DNA from: Pirellulaceae bacterium
GTDB taxonomy: Bacteria; Planctomycetota; Planctomycetia; Pirellulales; Pirellulaceae
Assembly: GCA_029243025.1 (NCBI GenBank)
Contig: JAQWSU010000050.1
Span: 28,925 to 92,924 of the forward strand
Length of the DNA: 64,000 nt
Direction: 5' to 3'
Positions 39,701-47,745 of the stretch are shown here, piece after piece. Position numbers and translations under genes: made by a program. The notes under the pieces were generated by a model. It was not told the DNA's origin. It did no database searches and saw nothing but the letters and a program-made list of their open reading frames with translations. Numbering within the stretch: position 1 is the stretch's first letter; every line of letters begins with the position of its first letter.

Positions 39701-40307
39701 GCAGCATTTCCAAAATTGTCTTTTCGACAGTTATCCCAAATTGGTTGTGCCGTTTAGCTTGCTGGTGGATAGCGATAAAAAAGTAATTGCCTTGTATCGT
39801 GGGGCATTCTCTGCTGAAGTCTTACTTGACGACTTTGAATTATTCTCGATGTCTGATCAACAACTCCGCGATGCGGCCGTGCCGTTCGCGGGGTCTTGGT
39901 TTACGAAACCAGCGACCCAGGTGGATTTGGCCGAATATATGGGAAGACGGATGATCTCACGCGATGTTGATGAAGGGCTACGCTATTATCAGATTGCGTT
40001 GGAGAGTTCGCAGGACGAGGCCAAACAAAAGCAGTTGAGACAGGTTCTCGTCACCACTCAACTTCGCTTGGCGCGTTCTGCGGGTAGGGCGAACGAAATG
40101 GTAAGGTCCGCACGATATTTTCAGGCAGCACTGCAAGTTGCTCCAGATTCAAATGATGTGCATCGTGACTATGCTGTTTTCTTGGCTCGGAGTGGTGAGT
40201 TCGAAAAAGCTGAATCCCATCTGAGGGAAGCCTTGAGGATTCGTCCCGAAGATCCCGTGGCAAGGAAAAATTTGCAGCTGTTGCTGAAACGCAAAAAACG
40301 GGACTAA
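36792..40307 (+). CDS. Putative selenoprotein C: FG-GAP / ASPIC-UnbV / thioredoxin / short TPR protein with in-frame UGA
   Basis: 1171 residues from ATG 36792, chosen because it precedes the N-terminal anchor (YTLAVMSAVGLVVFIGLAWGY); the frame is open to GTG 36759. The TGA at 38667-38669 is read as Sec626. FG-GAP loops (DVNNDLLDDVYV, DLDNDGDQDLVVA, DYDNDGDLDLYV, DYDDDGDMDLYVAND, DLNNDGWEDLIVANG) end in YFTNQRTNDL. Sec and SFFWRQVVS follow, then Cys674 in SGREKNCVFLN, an ASPIC-UnbV domain (AIGARVEMV ... VHWPGGN), and a thioredoxin-like domain with CASC at 901-904. A short TPR-like tail (about 1040-1165) closes the protein. Stop TAA. It converges with gene D with only 15 bp between the stops. 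Confidence 0.85.
38667..38701 (+). promoter_or_regulatory. UGA (Sec626) plus SECIS-like hairpin of gene C
   Basis: TGA at 38667-38669. In the register shared with the paralogues, GCGGC (38681-38685) faces GTCAC (38693-38697) around the loop AGGUCGU, with one mismatch and one G-U. A perfect alternative 6-bp stem pairs GCAGGT (38684-38689) with ACCTGC (38696-38701), loop CGTGTC. Either presents a GU-containing loop about 18-24 nt from the UGA. Confidence 0.68.
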
Positions 40308-40322
40308 GCTGGCTGTTGCCAA

Positions 40323-43300
40323 TCAAGGACTGCGGTGAAAGGGCTTTGACTGTTGGTAAAGTTCCCGACGCGCCTTGATTTTCTTGGCGAGCGAGGATTG
40401 ACCGCGCTCGAGGCAAATGGCCAAAGCCCGCGTGGAGACCTGCAAGGCTTTATCGAAGTTTCCCTGCTCGGCGTAAGCGGCTGCTAAGGTATCTAAGAAA
40501 TCCGAGTCATTGCGATCCGTAAGCTCAACGGATTGCTTGGCAAGCTCGACAGCTCGCTGGCCATCACGGTAAGCCGGTGCCGGATGAGTCGCAAGTAGCC
40601 AAGCGAGATTGTTGATGGCACGCAAGCTGGTCGGGTTCCGTTTCAACGCTAACTCATAGAGTTTAATTGCCGAGTCAGGTCGTCCTTCCTGTTCACGGAT
40701 TTGCCCCAAAGCCGTTTCGACTCCGTCAAAATTTGGATCGATTCGGACTGCGACGCGAAAATGCTCTTGGGCTTTTTGATGTCCGCCTCGATGATAAAAA
40801 GCAGTTCCCAGACGAACAATCGCTGGTAGTAGTTGCCGCTTGGGGATGTGCTGGAGGCGTCTGACATAGTCATCGGCTTCCAGCAAAAATCCGGCTGAGA
40901 TTAAGCCGTCAAGGATCGGGATCAGCGGCATTTGAAGCTGGGGTTCGAGCCATTTTCCAGCGAAGAGTGCGTTTTTGGAACGAAGTTGGTCTTGATCCCA
41001 TTCGAGCGACTGCAGGTCCGTCAGGATGCGGTCGACAGAAACCGGACCTCGGTACCAAGCAAGGAGTCGTCCTTGGCCATCAATCAAGGCACTTGTTGGA
41101 ATCGGTAATGGCAGGTGCAAGTCAAACATGTGGTTGTTTAGGAGTTGCAGCTTTTCGATCAGGCGAGCATCTGCGGTGCCTGATCGGAATGGAAAGTCAA
41201 TTGCTGCGAGTAGCTCACCAGGCTCCCGGGAAGCGGTCGCTGGATTAAGGCTGTCGACATTTAAAGCCACAACGTCGAGACCGACGTTGGCGAAAAGTTG
41301 CTGATTCCTCGACAGTTCTTCAAGTTCGATCAAGCACGGTTTGCACCAGGATGCCCATAGATTGAGTAACACGGCTTGACCGGAGCCAGGTTGAAATACA
41401 TCTGCGGCTTCACTGGACGAGGTGCGATACGGAAGTCTTGGCACAGGCAAACGGGAGAGGGTCCGTACGCTTGCCTGGTCGGATGCCTCCGTGGCCTCGC
41501 TGAGTGAATCGGGTGAATCCATCCCTTGCGGCAAGGAAATGGGATGGACCGAGACGATGCTTGCCTTGGATTCGCCCTGTCGTAACAGGTAATGACGATT
41601 GGGACTCACATCGGAATATTGATCGGTCGTTCCGTCTGGCCAATGCACGAGTACCTGTTTGATTTGTGCATCTTTTCCGAGTCCAAAGTGCAGCCATTTG
41701 CTTGATTGAGCCAGATATCCATCGCCGGCACTCAAATTTCGAATCATACTCGGTGCTCTGGCTTCAACGCATTGGATCTCGACTTTCGCTCCAATGCCAT
41801 CTCGGTTGCACGTCGTGCCTTCCAGTCGGAAGGCGACGAAACGATTGGAAGAATGAAGGCCGTTTTGCAGATAGCGAATTTGGGGGCCGTTGCGGTTGAT
41901 GACCCATAAATCCAGGTCTCCGTCCTGGTCCCAGTCGACTCGCCCAATTGCACGACCATCATCTTCCCAATTCAGTTGAGCGGCGGCAGATACATCGGCG
42001 AACTGTTCGCTACCAGTGTTGAGAAAACAGCAGTTGGCTTCGTGCCCACTGAAAGATCTACCCTGGCGAATGAAACGTAGCAACGTTCCCGAATTTTCCG
42101 TGTTGCTGACGCCTTCACCGAGTGACACGGGCGCGCCACCCCCTTCTTGCGACAGGACCTGTCGCCAATAAAAGCTTCACAAGTCACCGGTGTCTTCCGT
42201 CGTCATATAACCATTGGCAACCAGTAGGTCCTCCCATCCATCATTATTGAGATCAATAAACAATGAACTCCAAGCCCATCTGCCACGTTCCACACCCGCG
42301 ACTTTTCCAACTTCTCGAAATGTCTTATTTTGCTGATTTAAGAACAGTGAGTTTCCTTTCGCGAGTCGCTGGTATTCACCGCGGACCCCCTCTCCCTCGT
42401 CAGGACGAAAGCTCGGTTGAGTGGTGACTCGCTGCCCGGCAGATGAAAACATGTTGCCGACATACAAGTCAGGCCAACCATCCCGATTGAAATCGCCCCA
42501 GCTTACCGACATGCCGGACCCGATGTCGGTCACTCCTGCTTGTTCCGCGATGTCGACAAACAGACCCTTTTGATTCTCGTACAGATAGTTGCGACCAAAG
42601 TCGTTGGCGATGTAGAGATCTTGGTCGCCATCCCTATCAAAGTCTTCCCAAGCCGCGGCTAAGCTGAATCGATCTCCGCCGTTCTCCAAGCCAGTAGCCT
42701 TCGTAACGTCCTTGAAAGTCCAGTTGCCCGCCGCAATCGTGTTGTGGAATAATCGATTAAGACCACCGCCCCTGCCATCCCGATAGAGGAATTGCTGTTT
42801 TGTGTCGGGCATCGACGCGCGGTAGACGCAAGCGAAAATGTCGAGATAGCCGTCATTGTCGTAGTCAACGGTCGATAGGGATTGGACGTCGTAATCAGCA
42901 GGCAGTTGTTGTCGTTTTGTAAAATGTCCGCTCGAGTCATTTTCCATTAACACGATTCCAACGGGCATGCCCAGTACAAGGTCTTGGTCCCCGTCGTTGT
43001 CCAGATCACAAAACAGTGCCGCGCTTGTTTGGTCAAGCCAGTCGATGCCAGCAGATTCGGATTGGTCCGTGGCTGTGCCATCGGCTTGTCGTATAAAAAG
43101 CTTGTTGGGTAGGCCGGGAGGCTGGCATAAAAATAGATCGTCCAGGCCGTCACCATTCGCATCGCCGATGGCAAGGCCATTGCGAACCGAGGTGTCGAAG
43201 CGTTGAACTCGCTCCACCCGCTGTAACCAGTGATGATGGCCGTAGGACAATTGGTGACGATAGGAAGGGTTCTTTCCCAAGACAGCGCTCGTTTGGTCCG

Positions 43301-44198
43301 TAAACCATTTGCCGCCTTCGATTGTGATTTCGGATTCTTCGTATGCCGTAACGCGAATGGACATCAATTTTGGAGAGTCTACCGCGTGGGTCCAGTGGCA
43401 AAGCCAGGTCGCATTCATTTGGCGACTGGTGTCGCCTTCCTGGTTGGTGAGTTCGACCAGAACCGTTGTTTCCACTTGTTCCTTCGACAAGCGTATGCCA
43501 ATGATCTTAAAGTGAGCTTCAACGGCTTGATTTGTCGACTCGGTTGCTGAAGGCGACGTCCCACCTAATTGGCGGATTGCTGATCGTAGACCCTTCACTC
43601 CTCGCAGGTCCTCACCACCCTCGGAGATTACACCCCGACGTACCACCAGCATGGCATCCTGATAGACCTCATTCAGCTTCAAGGGACGCAATGGGACTGC
43701 TCGAAAGTCGGGGGTGATGAGAGAACTGATTTCGGTCGAAAACTTAGCATCGTTTGACAACAATGATTTGTCCTGCAGTGCACTAGCCAGTTTTTTTAGC
43801 TGGCTTGCTGCTGATTCTGCGAACGCTTCCGATTCCCAGCCAGCCTCTTGCGCCGACAGAGTGGCTTGGTCCTTCGCGAGACGCTGAGCGGTCAGAGAAG
43901 TTCTAATAGATGATGGCTCAGTTGCTTCGCTGCTACCATTGGAACTGCCATCATTTGAAAGGATGGGCAGTTCGGTGAAAAGCTCGGTTTCCGATAGATT
44001 TGGTTCCGGTGAAGTTGCTTCTTCCGGCTGCTGCTCAGCCAGTTCACTGGCACGAATCCGTGGGGGCGGAACCGGAAGCACGGTTGGCTCCGGCGAGACA
44101 GATGCAGACGGACCACAAGCGGTTGACAACGCTAAAACAGAAGCCAGCAACAAACTGCCAATCTTACGCTGGACGGGTTGGAGCGGAATTGTGTGCAT
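40323..44198 (-). CDS. Putative selenoprotein D: FG-GAP / ASPIC-UnbV / thioredoxin / TPR lipoprotein with in-frame UGA
   Basis: 1291 residues with the TGA at 42177-42179 read as Sec674. A lipobox (LALSTAC28) predicts a lipoprotein. FG-GAP loops (DANGDGLDDLFL, DLDNDGDQDLVL, DYDNDGYLDIFAC, DFDRDGDQDLYIAND, DLNNDGWEDLLVANG) lead to YMTTEDTGDL. Sec and SFYWRQVLSQ follow, then Cys723 in SGHEANCCFLN, ASPIC-UnbV (GIGAKVEIQ ... VHWPDGT), and a thioredoxin-like domain with CKPC at 952-955 (NLWASWCKPCLIELEEL). The C-terminal TPR block (NNLAWLLATHP, DTLAAAYAEQGNFDKALQ) is closely similar to that of gene A. The terminal stop is TGA, so an ordinary UGA stop and the internal UGA coexist in one message. Same domain plan as A. 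Confidence 0.87.
42149..42179 (-). promoter_or_regulatory. UGA (Sec674) plus SECIS-like hairpin of gene D
   Basis: TGA at 42177-42179 (minus). Twelve nt downstream lies GCGACAGGUCCUGUCGC (plus 42149-42165). Drawn with the family loop it is GCGAC-AGGUCCU-GUCGC; fully zipped it is a 7-bp perfect stem with loop GUC. Two U-A pairs extend the base across a bulged G. This is the strongest of the four elements. Confidence 0.78.
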
Positions 44199-45142
44199 AG
44201 CTGGCTTTCACCTTCAGGAGGACCCGCCTCATTCTAATACACACGCTTAGTGAAGTCAGTTTTTCAAATGAGGTTGTAGGCTGTTTGATCGACTATGGTC
44301 TGCGGGCGATCCTCTGTCTGACATGAAGGATGCCATTAAAACGAAACGGATCGTGGGCAAGCGAGCCGGAATTGTGCCGGAAAACATAGGATTCTCGGTG
44401 TCGCTGATGGATTCTTCGGAACTTTTGATGTGACGGGCATGTTTGCCATCTGAAACGAATTTGCCATGCTGTGAGGCTTGAGCGAACCAAAATGTTTTCT
44501 TTTCAAAATGGCTCTCGTCCGCTCAATCACCAGAAAATCAGCGATGGGTTGCTGATTCTCGAACAACGTCACTCGAATCAAACGTGGGTGACTGAGCTTC
44601 TTGCACGAAGTTGACGTCCGATGACTGGTCATGAGCAAGAACAGTAGATTGAGAGTTGACTTGCGAATCCAGGTAAGACTTTGAACGGCGATGCACCGTT
44701 GGGCAATAGGTCAAAGATGAGGTCGTGTTTTTCGTGTCGGAATAAGCAGTATCTAACGCTTGTTGCAAAGTGAATTGTTCCATCGAGTCGCGGATTGAGT
44801 TGACTAACTGCCAAGGTTTATAGTTATCTTCTGCCGGTTGCTGGAAAGTTGAAAGCTGTAAATATTACGCGCCTCGGTCGAAAAAATCACGCCAGTTTGT
44901 GGTGGTGATGGAGGGAGACGACGGAGGGGGGGCAGGGCTGCTGGCAGCTTCGATCCCCCCCCCCGTTTTGATGATTTTGCAGGGAAATGATTGACTTGCT
45001 CTTCGCGCGATTCTAGAACATGGACTACACCTTCAGAGCTCGCTTACATCTCCAGAACAATACGAACAGCGTGGAAGGCAAAGTCTTGCTTTGTCTTTTG
45101 GCCATCATCGATTTTCTTCATCACGTTGTAGAGGGTGCCAAC
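44199..45142. other. Intergenic region with G/C-tract hairpin
   Basis: About 940 bp between gene D (minus) and the PEP-CTERM dockerin gene (plus). No convincing gene: the small frames lack family features. It contains the structure at 44921-44969. Promoters of both flanking genes should lie here, but none is distinct. Confidence 0.5.
44921..44969 (+). promoter_or_regulatory. Orphan G7/C10 nested stem-loop ending in T4, leader of PEP-CTERM gene
   Basis: ACGG-A-GGGGGGG (44921-44932) pairs with CCCCCCC-C-CCGT (44955-44966) with one mismatch, enclosing GCTG-CTGG-CAGC (44937-44948) and followed by TTTT (44966-44969). It lies 174 nt before the PEP-CTERM start and no plus-strand gene ends upstream. 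The plan (outer stem, inner hairpin, T-run) repeats that of the other PEP-CTERM leaders, though the T-run is short. Confidence 0.45.
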
Positions 45143-46204
45143 ATGAGAGTGATCCTGTTGTTGAGCCTATTTGTTACTTACCCCACTGTGCTGCAGGCAG
45201 AATTTGTCGGTGCTGAACTGCCGCTCGAAGACGGTACGCCAGATGGTTGGTCGGGGGTGCCGGTTATGTACGGCAACGTCTTGCCGGCTGGCGAAAGTAT
45301 TTCTACCGTTCGTTACTACACCGCGGATGCGCGGTTCGAAGCCGAGGACGGTGTGTACCACATGGTGCCATTGATTGTTCAGCAGGAAGACGGTAGCGAA
45401 GAGGATGGAGAAGGTATTTTTACGGTTTGGGAGGTTGGACCTGCTCACACAGCAGACGGAACCGGCGACCAGGAGTTCAGCTGGGGGAGTTCGGCTGTTC
45501 CTGACGACGGAAACCTTTATCATCCAGCCGCTTTGCAATGGAATGAGGGATTCAATAACACGAACGGTGGACACATTGCATTCGCGGAAGGCGGCGGCGA
45601 CGGGATGCATTACTTCGACATCGATACGACTGACTTTATACCGGATGAAGATATTGGAGACATTGAACCTGAGATGGTGTTGTCGGATCTGACAATTCAC
45701 ACAGCCGGTTTTGGGAGTCGCTACTATCAATTGAACTTCGAGACTGGCAGTCAGGCCGATCCGGGTGATTTCAACGCGGATGGTCTCGTTGACAATGTAG
45801 ATATGGATTTGTTGTCAGGTGAAATACGCAATGGCGGACAGGACACAACGTTCGATGTCAACAGTGACGGTACGGTTAATGACGCTGATCGTTCGAGTTG
45901 GGTGATTGATGTAAAGACGACCTGGTTTGGGGATTCGGACTTGAACGGACTGTTTGACAGCAGTGACTTTGTACTTGTGTTTCAAGAAGGATTGTTCGAG
46001 ACAGGCAGTCCGGCCGGCTGGCGAGAAGGGGATTGGAACGGAGATGGTCGTTTCAGTAGCAGCGACTTTGTGACAGCTTTCCAAGATGGGGGGTTTGAAG
46101 CTGGCCCCCGAGATCCGGCCGCTGCACTAGTGCCAGAGCCAAGTACGTTGATCATGGTGATTTTCGGCGCCGTGACTTGTCTCTATATGAAACGGCGACG
46201 TTAG
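45143..46204 (+). CDS. PEP-CTERM exoprotein with shared N-terminal domain and dockerin-like EF-hand tail
   Basis: 353 residues from ATG 45143, chosen for GAGG at 45131-45134 and the signal peptide MRVILLLSLFVTYPTVLQA; an in-frame start at 45020 would place 41 odd residues before it. The N-terminal domain (about 20-205) matches the product of 32342-32974: GAELPLEDGTPDGWSGV, LPAGESISTVRYYTADA and AVPDDGNLYHPAALQWNEGF. A tail with four EF-hand loops follows (about 210-330: DFNADGLVDNVD, DVNSDGTVNDAD, DSDLNGLFDSSD, DWNGDGRFSSSD), similar to the tail of the first gene in the window. It ends in a PEP-CTERM signal (VPEPSTLIMVIFGAVTCLYMKRRR). So it looks like a mosaic of two other exoproteins here. 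Confidence 0.87.
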   Translation: MRVILLLSLFVTYPTVLQAEFVGAELPLEDGTPDGWSGVPVMYGNVLPAGESISTVRYYTADARFEAEDGVYHMVPLIVQQEDGSEEDGEGIFTVWEVGPAHTADGTGDQEFSWGSSAVPDDGNLYHPAALQWNEGFNNTNGGHIAFAEGGGDGMHYFDIDTTDFIPDEDIGDIEPEMVLSDLTIHTAGFGSRYYQLNFETGSQADPGDFNADGLVDNVDMDLLSGEIRNGGQDTTFDVNSDGTVNDADRSSWVIDVKTTWFGDSDLNGLFDSSDFVLVFQEGLFETGSPAGWREGDWNGDGRFSSSDFVTAFQDGGFEAGPRDPAAALVPEPSTLIMVIFGAVTCLYMKRRR

Positions 46205-46562
46205 CTTTGATGCACTGATTTTGGAAACCGCTCGTCGAGTTGGCTGAGCTGATCGGCTTCAAGATTTTCGAAGCGCAGCACAAATCATGACCTCCCTGCA
46301 TGGATTTTTTCTGTGTCGAGAGGTTTTTTATTTGGATGACGAGCTGATCACATTTGGAGGTGCTAGAGCTTTTGATTAGTTGCTGATTTCTTTCGAACCG
46401 TCTTCTGCAACAATCGGTTGTGAACGTTGTAAGTCGACTATAATACCGATTCGACTGATCGACGTTCCTTGACGTGCTGTGTGTGGAGGGTTCGATTCTG
46501 TGCGGTGATTGGTCGAGAAAACGGCCCCGCCTCAATCAGCATAATTGACTGGATAGAATGCC
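46205..46562. other. Intergenic region, nothing recognised
   Basis: 358 bp between two plus-strand genes. There are scattered T-rich stretches but no clean terminator stem. Presumably it holds the promoter of the esterase gene. Confidence 0.4.
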
Positions 46563-47495
46563 ATGTATCGAGCGATGACGCTAACTTTCTTCATGCTTTT
46601 GCTCTCATCACAAGCTCGTGCCGAGTCGGACAAGTCCATTCGAGTGTTTGTGCTTGCAGGTCAGTCAAACATGGTCGGAACAGGTCAGATCGCTCTGGAT
46701 CTGAAACGCAATGATGGCAGAGGATCATTGGAATGGCTCGTTCACGAGCCATCAAAGGCAGCGCAGTTCGAACATTTGGTGGATGCAGATCAGAATTGGG
46801 TCGTGCGCGATGATGTGCAGATTTGGTTCCTCGACCGGAAGGGCGGGTTGGCGCCCGGTTATGGAGGTGGTGAAACCACGATCGGACCGGAGCTTGGTTT
46901 TGGATGTGTCGTGGGAGACGCGATCGACAACCCCATTTTACTGATCAAGCTGGCTTGGGGAGGTAAGAGCTTGGGACGCGACTTTCGTCCGCCGAGTTCG
47001 GGTGGCGAAGTCGGACCCTATTATAAAAACGTGATTGAAACGACCCGCAAGGTGATGAACGATGTGGGTGAATTGTTTCCGCAATTTGCGGGCAAGAAAT
47101 TGGAGTTAGCCGGTTTTGGTTGGCATCAAGGTTGGAACGATCGTGTGAACCAGAAACTTAACGACGAATATCAGCAGAACATGGCTAACTTTATTCGTGA
47201 TGTGCGCAAGGAGTTTAACCATCCCGGGCTTCCTTTTGTGATTGCCGAAACCGGCATGAGCGGTCACAAAGAAAAGCACCCACGCGCCTTGTCGCTGATG
47301 GCTGCCCAGGCTGCTGTGGCCGAACAGAAGGGATTTCAGGGAAATGTTGCATTTGTGGGAACCCGGGATTTCTATCGTCCGCCGGAAGTGTCACCAGCGC
47401 GGCAGGCATATCATTGGAATCGAAATGCGGAGACCTACTACCTGATTGGCCAGGGAATGGGGCAGGCGATGCTTCGGCTTATGAATCGTGAATAG
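46563..47495 (+). CDS. Secreted SASA-family carbohydrate acetylesterase
   Basis: 310 residues from ATG 46563. Signal peptide MTLTFFMLLLSSQARA. SGNH-like hydrolase of the SASA (sialate O-acetylesterase-like, CE6) type. VFVLAGQSNMVG contains the nucleophile Ser, ILLIKLAWGGKSLGRDF forms the oxyanion Gly block, FGWHQGWND matches the conserved block III, and YHWNRNAETYYLIGQGMGQAML carries the catalytic His near the C terminus. It probably removes acetyl groups from plant or algal polysaccharides outside the cell. Length is normal. It precedes the DUF1549/DUF1501 pair by 250 bp. Confidence 0.87.
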   Translation: MYRAMTLTFFMLLLSSQARAESDKSIRVFVLAGQSNMVGTGQIALDLKRNDGRGSLEWLVHEPSKAAQFEHLVDADQNWVVRDDVQIWFLDRKGGLAPGYGGGETTIGPELGFGCVVGDAIDNPILLIKLAWGGKSLGRDFRPPSSGGEVGPYYKNVIETTRKVMNDVGELFPQFAGKKLELAGFGWHQGWNDRVNQKLNDEYQQNMANFIRDVRKEFNHPGLPFVIAETGMSGHKEKHPRALSLMAAQAAVAEQKGFQGNVAFVGTRDFYRPPEVSPARQAYHWNRNAETYYLIGQGMGQAMLRLMNRE

Positions 47496-47572
47496 GCCTA
47501 CGACAGATACCGTGGCAGCGTCAGATGAGAGAGGAACAGGCCAACGATGTGTGGATTTCAATCACCGGATTG

Positions 47573-47619
47573 TTCGCGAGTGCAGTATCCTTCGCGAGTG
47601 CAGTATCCTTCGCGAGTGC
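47573..47619. repeat. 18-nt tandem repeat, 2.6 copies
   Basis: TTCGCGAGTGCAGTATCC occurs at 47573-47590 and 47591-47608, then TTCGCGAGTGC at 47609-47619. Non-coding, between the esterase and the DUF1549 gene. Confidence 0.8.
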
Positions 47620-47745
47620 CCTTGATGGTTCTTTGGAAACCACTCGTCCAACGAATATTCTGGAGTGACCATCGAAAAGGCTACTCAGATTTCAAATGAT
47701 CGTTTGACCGACACCCATTTCAGTCATTGAAAGTAGGAATGAATC

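Noticed and set aside
14671..42128. Separate downstream genes starting at GTG/ATG after the TGA (14671, 34688, 38691, 42128)
   Set aside because: These starts are not conserved and have no Shine-Dalgarno sequence, and the conserved S-F-F/Y-W-R-Q-V peptide lies before them, so it would be untranslated.
14647..42179. Reading UGA as tryptophan throughout the genome instead of Sec
   Set aside because: TGA ends several clear genes here (the first gene at 1477-1479, and genes B and D themselves), and TGG is used normally for Trp. A general reassignment does not fit.
12697..44198. Four independent nonsense mutations making pseudogenes
   Set aside because: The same codon at the same alignment column in four diverged paralogues, with intact long frames on both sides and conserved peptide after it, is not expected from decay.
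46480..46500. tRNA T-arm-like string GGTTCGATTC
   Set aside because: No acceptor, D or anticodon arms can be formed around it.
47573..47619. CRISPR array
   Set aside because: The repeats here (and at 11074 and 25163) are contiguous with no spacers, two or three copies only, and no cas gene is present.
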